This document shows positions 35,701 through 47,010 of a stretch of DNA of 64,000 nucleotides, piece after piece; within the stretch, counting starts at the first letter, position 1, and each line of letters begins with the position of its first letter. The DNA is from Diploscapter coronatus (lineage: Eukaryota > Nematoda > Chromadorea > Rhabditida > Rhabditidae): NCBI GenBank assembly GCA_964036155.1, contig OZ038422.1:60535201-60599200 (forward strand), given 5' to 3'. The position numbers were made by a program, and so were the translations under genes. The notes beneath the pieces are model-generated. The model had not been told where the DNA came from and searched no databases. It saw only the letters and a program-made list of their open reading frames with translations.

Positions 35701-37636
35701 GGACATCGAAGCCTGCCACCCCAAAGGCGCTTCCCCGGCTGCGTTCGCCGCGAGTTGGCCTGCAATTTTTAGATTAAAAATTTTTTCAGAATTTTTAATT
35801 CTAGTTATTTAAAAAAACAAAAAAACTGACGACTTTCCGCCGGGGATGATTTGGGCCGCCTTCCAATTGCTATCAAATTATGTTGTGGCGGTTCCACGAG
35901 AGATTTGCTGGCTGAAACTTTTTAATTTCAAAAATAGAATCAATTTTAACAATCATTCAAAATTTTGGAACTTTAAAAAGATGTTTTTTTAAATAAAAAA
36001 AAATCCTACCCGGCAAAATATTGACCGCTCTTGTTTCACTCGAGTTAGACCACTTATTGAGGTGTTCCCATTTGAGGGCTGAATTCGCCTGATTTCCGGA
36101 AGAATTTGCAGAATTCATCACGTTCGCCGTCGGGGAATTCCGGTTCTGCTGCACCGCCAAATCGTCATCATCGTCGTCTTCATAGATCCGACGCAGATTC
36201 GCCCGCTCCAATTCACGCATCATCGTCTGTCAATTCAAATTTGATAAAACCAAGTTTAAAGGGAATTCGTCATTTTTGAACTATCAGTGAAACATATGCT
36301 CGAACTGAGTCATATATTTTGAATATAGAGATTTATCGAGATAGCTGGAACCATTCTAGAAGAAATTGATGATAATTTAGGAGATTTCAATGAAACATGT
36401 TCCAAAATTTCCATATTTTTAAAATAAAACTCCAAACCTTTTCAGCGGAAGGACTATGCAGCCACAGCTCGTCTTCCTCTGCTGCTCGTCTGGAGCTCGA
36501 GGGAGAGTCACTGAAAAATTCGAATTTAATTTTTCGAAGATCAAAAATAAATTCTAATCTACCCGAAAATGTTTCGAGCAAATATGAAAACTAATTTTAA
36601 TTTAGCTTCCATGGAAAAATTAGAAAATCTCAAAAACAGACCTAGAAGACGCGCCCTGATTGAGGAGCGACGTCTCATCGCCTAGAAAGTCGATGATGCC
36701 TTTCAGATCCGGAACGGGGGCGAGGTTTTCGGCGACCACTGAAAAGAAGATTTTCTTCGAATTTATAAATTTGGAAATAGCCCCATGTAAAATCATTTTC
36801 CCTCTAAGAATTTGATATTTAAAAGTTTTCAAAATTATTCAATCCATTTTTCCATTGGTATCAATCAATCAACATACTGTACAGATGCCGGAATTATGAT
36901 ATTTCAAGATATTTTGAAACATAGCAAAATTTCGAAAAAGATAGGATTATGAAAGAAAAGTCTAATTTTCAAAATTTACCCGAGCTGAGCGTCGAGAGTT
37001 CTGCATTGGCTGGTGCCTTCCAGGGCTGTTGTTGAGTCTCAGTTGGCGGGTTGGTATTTACTCCGGCTTGTCGACTGAAAAAAAAACTTTTTTTTTAAAC
37101 TTGGCGATTTTTAATTAAAGCAGCGTGGCTAACCGAACAGTTGAAATAAACATTTTCTACTGAAAATTAAACTTTCTTTGAAACTTGTTTAATTCGTTTT
37201 TCCGGATTTTTTATTTCAGAAAAAATCACCTTAAATTTCCCAGAGAATCCGAAATTTGCTGTAGATTTTCTTGATTATCTTCTGGCTGTAGATCGCTGTT
37301 TTGTTCCTCTGGCATAGGGCGGGTTTTTTGAGTCTGAAAGTTAATCTTTCGAAAAAAAAAATAATAAAAATCCAAAATCTAATTTTGATTGAAATGCAAT
37401 TATTTGAAATATTGAATGGGTGATTTTTGTAAAAAATTCGAAATTTTAATTATTTGGAGAAAAAAATTATCTAGAGGACAAGCTTTGCAAGTTTCAGAAA
37501 TTTAGGTATGATTGGAAAAGATTAAAATCTAAAATTTGACCGTTGTTCCTTTGTTGGCTCCTGAAGCTACTCCTTGATTGCCCGAATTCGCCTGTGCCTG
37601 ATTAGTTTTTGCATTTTGAGTGGACCTCTTTCGCAT
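32782..37636 (-). CDS. BTB-BACK-PHR protein of the BTBD1/2/3/6 family
   Basis: Probable substrate adaptor of CUL3 ubiquitin ligases, the known role of this family. Twenty exons (from 37541-37636 down to 32782-32940) join in phase to 699 residues. The N-terminal third is low-complexity (Gln/Asn/Ser-rich, with an acidic run [10 protein letters not shown]). Then the BTB domain: [53 protein letters not shown]. The BACK domain follows ([49 protein letters not shown]). Last is the PHR domain ([47 protein letters not shown]) ending at a TAG at 32782. The start is the ATG at 37636, one base after a possible TTTTGAG acceptor; the family's N-terminus varies, so the start is less sure than the rest. DENR lies about 600 bp upstream on the same strand. 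Confidence 0.88.
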
Positions 37637-37698
37637 CCTCAAAACAATAAATTCCTTATCAGTAATCAGTAACTCATTGATTTATTTTTATTTCGTTT

Positions 37699-37700
37699 GG

Positions 37701-37728
<28 letters not shown>
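37699..37728. repeat. Poly-T tract
   Basis: An uninterrupted T run of roughly 30 bases between the BTB gene and DENR. The length may be unreliable in assembly. Confidence 0.8.
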
Positions 37729-37735
<7 letters not shown>

Positions 37736-38241
37736 AGACCCAACGTCTAAGGTATTGAGATTTTCAAAATTGGATTTTAATTTCATTTCGATGTGAAACT
37801 TATTTCAAATGTTTAATTCTTGACCAACCTTTATTTTGAAGTTCCAGAATGTTCACTTGATCTGTTTGCCTATGCAAAGCGCACTGGCTCTATAATTCGA
37901 GTATTAAATTAAAACTTAAAAATTCAAAGATATAACTCCGGATTTAAAACCGGTTCGAAATTTTAGAAACTTTAAACATTTTAAAAATCCAACAACCTTA
38001 ATCTCAGCATAATTGAAAAAGCCAACAATAAAAATCTGATCATCAAAAAGAGATAAGTTATCACTGGAAAAAGGAAATTCAAACGAAAATTAGAATAAAG
38101 GAATTTCTTTCAAAAATCATAGAGAAACAAATGAAATGAACGAGTTAAAATTGTCTGAAAAACATAAAAATAAGATAATGAAGAGCACGATTTTGCTATT
38201 TTTGATGACACCCCAAAAAAATCTTTAAAAGTGGTGCCCCA

Positions 38242-40356
38242 TTATTTTTTCTTGTCGCCCTTCTCGCCCAAATCCTCGATGTTCTCTTCGCTGATCGCAG
38301 GCCATTTCGCGGGAATCAGATCGAAGAGATCGTCTTTCACATCGCCCTGCAATTTTTTATTTCTTATATTTTTATTGGTCGAGTTATGTTAAATTGATAA
38401 ATTGAATAGATTCTAGTTTTTGAAAACTCAATAGCATAGTGACAAGCGCTACATTAAAAAGATGAATTGCCAGAATTTGATCGGGTTAAGTTTCATAGAG
38501 ACGTGGAATAAATATAATTTTAAAGAGCTTTAATTTATGAGACATTTTGTCCAAATTATAAAAAAAAATTCAATAATAATACTTTAAAAATTGAATTAAC
38601 TATGCTTCATAAGAAAGCAAGAAATAAAGTATTTTTACCAAGTTCAGTAGATATCCGACAACTATTATTTTTATGAGAAAAATCAACTTTTCTCCCCAAC
38701 CTGAATAACGATTTCATCGGTGCCCCGCACAGAACTGCCGCACGCGAATTTCTGCGAGAACGTTTTGGCCGCCACTTTCAGATCGATATCTGCAAAAATT
38801 AGCATAAATAAGAACAATTCGAAATGTTCTATTTCTCTATTCAAACTTTACAAAATTTTATTATTTTCGAAAAGAATAATGAAAATATACCGAATCCAGC
38901 CAATCCTTTGATGACGGTGACACTCTTTTTGCCTCGTGGCTCCCGAAGCAACGTCACTTTTCCGTTGCCTTCAGGCTTCTTTTTCTCGACCTAAATTTGT
39001 TCCTTCGCAATTAAAAGCTGAACTTTTCAGATACGCTTCAGAATTTCATTATATTCATCAAAGTTCACTATGATCGCTATCCATAAACCAAACAATACAA
39101 CATTTAGCATAGATACCATATTTCCCTCGTACATTACGGCAATTATACACTAGGACTCAAAGTATAAGACTTTTCTATTGGAAAAATGCGTTTCAAAAAT
39201 ACTCAAATTGACCAAAAGAGTTTTGTATTGATCGCAATGGAATAGAAGATAGAAAGTATTTTTCTGTTAAATATATTCCTTTACAATTAAAGATTCCATA
39301 AAATGAATGAAAAAGTTAGTTTGAATATTTTTTAAATAAATAGAATATAAAGAAAGAGTACCGACCTTGGGTTTAACAATTCCCCGACCGCCCCTCCTGC
39401 TTTTCTTCTTCTCATCGCCCTCATCTCCCTCGTCGTCTTTGTCATCCACATTCAGACCTTCGAGAAGTTCTGAGAATTCACTTTTTCCGATTTTCAAAAA
39501 TATCAAATTTATCTAAGTTTCAATAAAAGTAAATACTTGAAATTGAAAAAGGAAGAGATAATACTAATGAGTGATTTAGAAAGTGAAAAAAAAACATTTC
39601 AGATTTTAAAGCAATATTTAAAGATAAAATGTTTACCCGGTGCATGTTCGGTGGCCCAGACTCGGCAAGCGTCGGCCATCCCCGAGTACTCGCAGTATTC
39701 GAACGGCATCGAGCAGGCTAAAATGCCGACAATAAAATTGATAAAGTCATTTTTCTGGATTCATACATTTGTCGTATACCAATAAAATTAAAGTCATTTT
39801 GCAATTTTACACCTTTTTTTTTGAAACAAATCGCATTCAATTTTCAAATCATCTTCAACACACTAGTTATAACATGAATGTCGTCTTTTTTAATTTTATG
39901 AAACAGAAAATTTAATTTAGATTCTTCATGGAATAATAATCGCTTACAAACACTTCTTTCAAAATAAATAATTTTTGGAATATAAACAAATTTTTACCTC
40001 CACAATAGGTGACTTTGAGCGGATAGGCGACGCCTTCGGTGGGTCCGGGCGCGAGGCACACGATGGACGTCGAGTCGAGGCCTTCTGAAAGTTTTCATAA
40101 GGCTTCCTGCTGTATTTACAGACGGATATTAGGGGTAGTTTTGGGTAGGGAGCACAGGAAAAAAGAAAAGACCGTTTATAAATAAAATCGTGTCTGTAAA
40201 TGTAGAAGACTTTTTTCATAACTATTTTTAGAACAAAATTAATTTTGACTTTTGGCTCAAAATTAATATTTTAAAATTCCTACCCATAGTTAATTTTTTT
40301 ATGAACTAAGTACCTGAAGCCATATTTTCAACCGCGACGTCACCTTCCTCCGACAT
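38242..40356 (-). CDS. DENR: DENR (density-regulated protein), translation re-initiation factor
   Basis: DENR works with MCTS1 on the small ribosomal subunit to recycle tRNA and allow re-initiation after short open frames. Exons 40314-40356, 39998-40084, 39637-39717, 39366-39469, 38891-38990, 38701-38789 and 38242-38346 give 202 residues; human DENR has 198. The N-terminal zinc-binding region shows TYCGACSMPFEYCEYSG with its conserved cysteines. An acidic then Lys/Arg-rich linker follows (DDKDDEGDEGDEKKK, SRRGGRG). The SUI1/eIF1-like domain reads VTLLREPRGKKSVTVIKGLAGF, DLKVAAKTFSQKFACGSSV and DEIVIQGDVKDDL. The C-terminus KWPAISEENIEDLGEK is typical. An acceptor (AATTTCAG) 11 bp before the ATG fits trans-splicing. 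Confidence 0.95.
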
Positions 40357-41689
40357 TTTTTGATTTTCTGAAATTAAAAAATAGCGTTCTATTATCTTTA
40401 AAAAATGTAAACTCAAAGATATTCCAACGTTTAAAACGTCGTATTTCTAAAATTATTTCATAAAAGACGGAAAAAAATCCTTTAATGAAATACCGAGTTA
40501 AGGCAAAGTTGTCTGACAATACGTTTCAAAGTTCTTATCACAGATGTGGAGTTAGCTAAGCTAGAGCGGTTCGAGTGATATCACAGGAAAATCGAATAGA
40601 GCTGAAAGATTTTCAATGCACAATCTTAAAACAATCGAATCTAGGGAAGCTATGTCGGATCAATTTCCAAAAATGGCGATCCCAAAACAATCCGACATAA
40701 GTCCTCCTAGATCAAAATAAATCCAACTAATACTGTTCGTAAAATCGTTTTGACAAGACTTATCACTATTTTGATAAAGACAATTAGCTCTTAATTATCG
40801 CAATTATCACTAATTGCCGACAATTAGTTTGAAATACTGAATAGATAATAATTACCCATTTCCCAAAATAATACAATGCAAAACCAAAGAAAACAATAAA
40901 TATGATCGAATTTGTTTTGTTGCACGCTTTCTAATGGCAATTTGATAGATGTTTCAAAATTTTTGATTTTCAAGGAAATATTTCAAAGGGTCCTTGAAAA
41001 TAAGAATTCTGGTGCGCTTTCAGAATAAAAAACCCTCCAAGTAAAGTATAATCATCGAGCGACAAATTAGACTAGAAATTATAAAGATCACTAAAAAGAA
41101 TTTACATTTTTGAGTATTTCGGAATTTGGAGCAAGTAAAAACGATTGCAAAATCGTTTAGTTTGATTAGAAATTGATTTTTAAAAACCCACGGAAGGAAT
41201 TGAGACAAAGATAAAATCCTGAAAAATCAAAGGGGCGACTTTCCAATTTTTGAAAGGGCGCCTCTTTTCATTTTTTCCCAACAACAAACCAGAACCAAGC
41301 AAAATATACTATCACAGAAAACGAAAACAATAATTCTCTAGAAATCACTTCGCAATTTTCAATGCAATTTCGTTCTAAAATCCTACTGAATTTGGCTTTA
41401 ATATGAGAAAACTTGACTACAAATCTTTTTCAAAACTGATTAGTGGTTTTCGCGTATGACTAAAATATGACGGTTTTTGTAGGTTTTAAAAATAAGTGAA
41501 CTATTCGATAATTCTAAAAAGAATCGATGATCGGTTCGTGGACACAAGAATAAAAATTATTCTAAAAAGGTTTGAAAAATCGTTTTAAAATGTCACTTAT
41601 TTACTACCTTTAGACTTCGAAGAAAAATAGAACTTGTCTTTCTCTGAAATAACTTCGACTTGATACTTACAGATCCGACCTTATTTCTC

Positions 41690-44600
41690 TCATTTATTGG
41701 GATCGACGAATCTCCACTTCTGGTGATCATTCCGCGAGTCGCAATTCGTCACGATCACATCGTCAGATTGCTTCAGACCGTCGGTGGAAAGGCACAATCC
41801 CGATCGCGTGTTCCGCAGAAGTTGACCCTGGAAGTTTCACTTTGGAAACTCTAATAAGCTGATTGGAAAGTGACGCATTTGCACCATTTCTATCAACGAG
41901 TAAAAGGCAGAATCAGGGTCCCGAATCTCGCGAACCGCGCGCCGTTTACGCGTTTTGACTACATCATCGTTCTCAGTGACCTCGATTTGGTATGTGGGTA
42001 AAAAATCAACCAAATCGAGTGACGTCAAGGTGAAACGTTCCCTTGTGAAAATTAAAAATGTTTCAAAAAAATCATAAAACTCTAATCAAGATTCCATTTC
42101 TGATAAGAACAAAAGAATCTCAAAAATCTAAAATCCAACCTCATAGGTCCACTTGTCGCTGCCCCCATGGCAATGGGTCATCATGACGGTGCCCCTTTCC
42201 TGATCTCTGCCCACCATGGCCTGAGCACAGTTCGTCTCTCGTCTCAAATGGCCCTCGTTCGATAGAGACATTTGCTGAAAGTTGGCATTTTCAGCTAAAG
42301 TAGAAGGAGGTTACTAATATGCGTGCGCGCGGGTTTTTGTCAACTATCGTTAATTGGCGAGAAGGTCGATATTCGTGCAGAGCAACTAGAAATCGAATTT
42401 GTAGCGAAATAATGAGTCGTGTAGAAAGAGAAACAAGAGACGAATAGTTTAATTTTTGAATATTTTTTGACCCTACCTGCGGAGCTGATCCCTTGCCCTG
42501 ACAGGGGAAGACGCCCAAAGTATGGGACATTTTCTCGTCTTTCTGCAGGGTATCGATGCACATTCTGTAGCCGTCCACGAAGGTGTAGAGCTGAAAATGT
42601 TAAAATTTTTATTTTTTTCTGTAGGAAATTAAGTAAAAAATATAATTTCCCATTTTTTGCTTGGAAAGAATAAACTCTTCTCAATTTCTGTAGAAAAAAT
42701 TACCGTTCCATAGGCCTGAACGTTCTCATCGAAGATGAACTTGCCGGGAATAACATTGTCGAGGTACCATTTGAAGGGTTTGCACTTCAGCTTCTCCCTC
42801 AGTTCCTTTCTCGATGTTAGGTCGCCCACATCTTTGTCCTGGATTTTAAAAAGAATTTTATTCTTTTCGACCAAACTTTCTTTATTTTTCGATTCTTGTT
42901 AGTTGATCCAGCTTTAAGATGCAAGAATTTAGCTGATAATAGTTTTATATCATTTTTTCTCATTTATTTCTTTGATTCTTGTAAAGTTCACCCGCTTTTA
43001 AATCAAAGAGCTAGTGGATGAGAGAAAGTGAACTTTCATAATAAAAGATCGTAGAATTGGGTGAAATTTAAGAGGATTCTTTTCAAAAGTGAGGTACAAG
43101 TTTAAACAAATACCTTCAAATCACTCCTGTGCATGTAGTAGAGCCTCTTATAATCGTCCATCCAAACCTCGGCCAGTCGTTTCGAATTCGTCCCGTGCAC
43201 GTCTTTGTTGTTGTTTCTTCCTTAAATTCGAATCTTCACTTTTTCTATTCTAAAATCTAGAAATCTAATAATTTTTAATCCATAGATACTGAGAAAAAAA
43301 TCATAGGTTCGGTAAAAATGCGATTTTTAATCAAACTCTGAAACCTACCCGTCATGTTGTACGGATGCCCCGCTCTGAAGATGTGGCCCACGTGAGAACA
43401 AGGAATGAACTCGATAGAGCCTCCGCACGTCCAAGCTCTATAAGTTTTTTTAGAGTAGATTTTAATTTCTAGCCCCAAATTTTTAATAACCCCAGGATTA
43501 AAATATTTCAATTTCGTACCTGAAGGATATCTCCAGATTCTCTCCGCCCCAAATGTCCATTTCCTCGTCGTAACCCCCAACTGCGAAAAAGTACTCCTTA
43601 TCTGCAGCTAACAGACCGCCCGCCATGGTTGGAGATCTAAAACAATTACTTTATGGAGATAAGTTTCAAATTTTCGTGAAAATCATTGGACTTGTGGGAA
43701 GTTTGATAATTTCAGATCAACATAACCTCGCAAGATTTTTTTAAACTGAAAGATAGACAAATAGGAAAATTCTCCTACCTAATATGATCAGTGGGACTTT
43801 TGCGTCGTTGCTGCTCTCTTTGAGGCATCGATTCCCAAGTGAAGTGGAGCGCCCAAGAAAATCCTGCAATTTACAATGCTAGTATTCTAGGTTTCAAAAC
43901 GACTAAACCTCATCATTACTCAAACAGTTAATAAAATAGTACCAGCTCCAGCAAAAAACACTCAAATTAAAGAAAACGTTCATAAATGCAGATATTTTTT
44001 CAATTTAGGCAGATGTGATTTTCATGTATGTTCAAAATGTTTCAAATATCATCATCTTTCTCATAACAAGTCTTTTTTAAAGGAAAGGGAAAAACGGGTC
44101 TTACCTCCCACAGCCGTGGCATAAGGATCCCCGTGGTACGCCATGGTCTCTGCCGCGATGCTATCGATCATCGGGCACAGAATCGCAGTCCTTTTTTCGG
44201 CAATTCTCGCCACAAGTGGTTCCAACCAACCGGCCGTAGCCTCACAGTGCGAGTCCAGGAAGACCACGACCTGAAAAGTCTTTTATTTTTTTCGATAAAA
44301 AGATTATTTTTATTTTATTAAAAAGTCGGAAAATGTTCCCTTTTCAATGCATGAAATGTTCGAAATTTTTAAACAAGATAAAATATTTTATATTTTTTTT
44401 TAGAAAAAAAGCATTGAATTTTTGAAAAATAAATGATAAAACCTGTCCAGTGGCTTCCCTCGCTCCAGCCAGTTTGGCTCGAATAAGCCCGTGCCGAACT
44501 GTCTTTCGGACTAATTTGACCAGCCCACCAAATCGCTTAATGTACTCGTCAAGATGACCTTTGAGCTCTTCTGGAAATGGGAAATGTAGGATTCAAAGAA

Positions 44601-46794
44601 TTTTTTAAATAAAATTTGAGCTCTTAAAGAATTTTAACAACAATTTGCAAATGCAAAATGCGACTACTTGACGGCATTACAATTTTGATAAGTAAGAACC
44701 TTGAAACTTATCCAAGAATTTTTTTTCTAAAAGCAAAGATAAAATTAAAAGAAACAGATCAAAATTATAAATAAAAAGAAACATATTCTTACCCCTTTGA
44801 CTGTTATCATCGAGTAGAACGACTTCTTTAAGGAGTTCTGGAGGACTTCTGTTCACGACGGAGTGCACCGTTCGCATCAGGGGCGTCCACGCTTCGTCCG
44901 TGAAGATGATCACTACGGAGGCCTCAAAATTTGAACATTAAAAAATATAAATAGAGAAAATTTCTAGATTGGTATCGATAAAGTTTCACTGAATGGGTAA
45001 ATTTCTTAAAATCTAAAACCAACCGAAGGCAACTTCTTCAGATCGTACTTGATGTCCTTACACTCTTTCCTTCGCACATCTGGTAAACTTCGGTCCAGCG
45101 AGATTTTGTCGCTGAAAATTGATTTTTTATTTAAAAAAAAATACTTTCTAATGATGCTTTGCTTGATCCGCTTTATCATCTATTTCAAGCCTATTCTGAC
45201 TAAACTATCATCGCATTTTCGGTTTAATCAAGTTGCTCAACTCAGAAACCCAACATTTGTCACTTTTTTAATTATATAAATCGAAACTTCAATCCCCAAA
45301 TATTTCCAGAATCCGCAAAATCTGACCCGTTTTTGTAACTCGACACTTTGGCTCCTTATCTTCTTTCTCTGAACCTATCATTTCTCAATGTTATTTCTCT
45401 TTTCTCTAACGTTGTAAAGCCACTACGTAAGCGTGAAGTGTGATTTGAAAATTCGGATAACCTAGAATCTTCCAGAAAATCAATAAAAAGGGTCCTTCTA
45501 TTACTTTTCAAATAAAACGATAAAATTCGGACTCTTCTATTAATTTCCGAGTAAATAAAAAGAAGTCTTCCATTGTTGAAGAAAAATAAAAGCCCCACCT
45601 GGCCTTGACGTTCATGAACCAATTCTTCATGTCGGCGTCGCCCTCGGCCTTTTCTGAAAAAAATCATATGCCCAATTTCATAGGTTTCAAATCAACTAAA
45701 ATTTCATATTTAGCGGATAAAATAGTACTCCCCTACTTGATAGGAATTATTATAAAATTTCTCGAGAGGAAATCATTTTACCTCTTTCAAACAAAATTTT
45801 TATACGTTGCAAAATAAAGTCACAAACTATTTTGCAGAAGAATTATTGACATAGGAAGTTTCGTTGAAAATTACAAGATATATATTCGAATATTACTCTC
45901 GATTATCTATGAGATGAGCGTTGCTTAGCGAAAAGAGTAGAGACGCTGATGCGAGCCGCGGAGTGAACATAGTGTAGTGCGTGAGGAGAGCGCGACGAGA
46001 ACACAGATAGACAAAGAGGAAAGGCTTCGCATCGACGCTAGAGCCCGGAGAAAGAGGCGACGTTCATCTCAAATATAATGAAGAGTAACCTGATTCCGAA
46101 AGATAGACGGATTTTCCGTCCTCGCCGGGGCCGTCCCTCCTCTGGCTGTAGTCTGGAATCACGTGGCTCATGGACGGTCGAACGAATTCGTCTCGGACAT
46201 GCGGTGCAAGTCGGATCACGCCAAAATCTGCAAAATGTGTAAATTTTAGATTTTTTCAAAAATTATGTATGTTTTAGGAAAATTATATTTTGTATTAATT
46301 TCTATTAAATTATTACTACTTCATTAATATAGAGCTCTAATTCAAATTCAAAATTCCCATATTTTAAAAGAAAGAAGATCCCAACCTTCATTCTCATCGC
46401 CGCTGCTGGCTTGTGGATGCTTGTGTTCCTGAAGTTTTTGCTTTTCAAATTTACAAATTTGAAGATTTCAAATCTGTTCAATCATTTCTAGAAGAAGTCC
46501 TCTATCAATACACGATAGTTATTCTTTTTTATCCAAATTAAAATTTTCTAATCAGAGCAAAATCATCCTTGAAAATTCATGTTTCACTCACTAATCAAAA
46601 TAAACTATGAACTTTTTTTATTAGATTCATCTTTATGGTAAAAAATCAATAAAAACCCTGACCTGATCGATATCCTGGTTTATCCTCCTCACGTTTCTGT
46701 AGTAGTAAACTACCACTATGAAGCAGCAAAGCAAAAGAACCGCATTGACGACGTTCTCTTTGCGCCTAGGCACTAGGAAACGAGACCAACGCAT
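41690..46794 (-). CDS. gly-9: Polypeptide N-acetylgalactosaminyltransferase, GLY-9-like
   Basis: Second Golgi GalNAc-transferase-family protein in the window. Sixteen exons, from 46663-46794 (start) through 46386-46428, 46090-46227, 45599-45653, 45024-45111, 44793-44922, 44443-44570, 44105-44270, 43779-43863, 43520-43636, 43349-43437, 43114-43220, 42704-42838, 42477-42590 and 42140-42274 to 41690-41827, give 599 residues in phase. The layout is cytosolic [14 protein letters not shown], anchor [15 protein letters not shown], charged stem, then [25 protein letters not shown], the metal-binding [26 protein letters not shown] and CSHVGHIFR, and a ricin-type lectin domain with DKWTYE and HQKWRF. 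The orthology call rests on DENR next door, as recalled for C. elegans. C. elegans GLY-9 has been reported inactive on test peptides (recalled), but the catalytic residues visible here are intact. Confidence 0.87.
41837..42028 (-). other. Unexplained coding-like ORF in the last intron of gly-9
   Basis: Inside the intron between 42140 and 41827, the same strand carries an open frame starting [20 protein letters not shown], then [17 protein letters not shown] and so on to LLEFPK and a stop at 41837, 63 residues. It is less AT-rich than the neighbouring introns and uses codons like the exons (CGC, GCG, CGG). It does not resemble any part of the lectin domain. It could be an alternative exon, a captured gene piece or a transposon relic. 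Confidence 0.3.
45911..46080. other. GC-rich island in gly-9 intron 3
   Basis: About 160 bp with high GC and many CG dinucleotides (for example GATGCGAGCCGCGGAGTG near 45950 and GAGAGCGCGACGAGAAC near 45985), in an intron that is otherwise AT-rich. No frame encodes part of the transferase. It may be a dispersed repeat copy or a small RNA locus. Confidence 0.35.
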
Positions 46795-46919
46795 CGAGAC
46801 CAGGCCTGAAAAAGGCTGTTTAAAGACAACATTTTAAGGGTAGAGACGATTTTACAAAAAAAAAAAAACGAGACATTGGCATTTTGGTGCAAATTTCTAA
46901 AGAACAGAATTTTCTCACC

Positions 46920-47010
46920 CTTGATCTAGAAGAGAAAAAGAATCACGTCCCCAGGATAATTCGACCTTCCGTCCACTAAGCACGGACCCGACCCGACGAG
47001 AGGGAATCGC
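46920..47010 (-). other. gly-9: Possible 5' UTR exon of gly-9
   Basis: On the minus strand a GC-richer block (TCTCGTCGGGTCGGGTCCG) is bounded by an acceptor (TTTTCAG before 47010) and a donor (CAAGG|GTGAGA near 46919), and the coding exon starts after an acceptor at 46806. Joined to the coding exon it would not be in frame, so it would be untranslated. A further donor-ended block with a short ATG frame (MTNNHFNDCGSE, 48587-48622) might be an upstream first exon. Confidence 0.3.
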
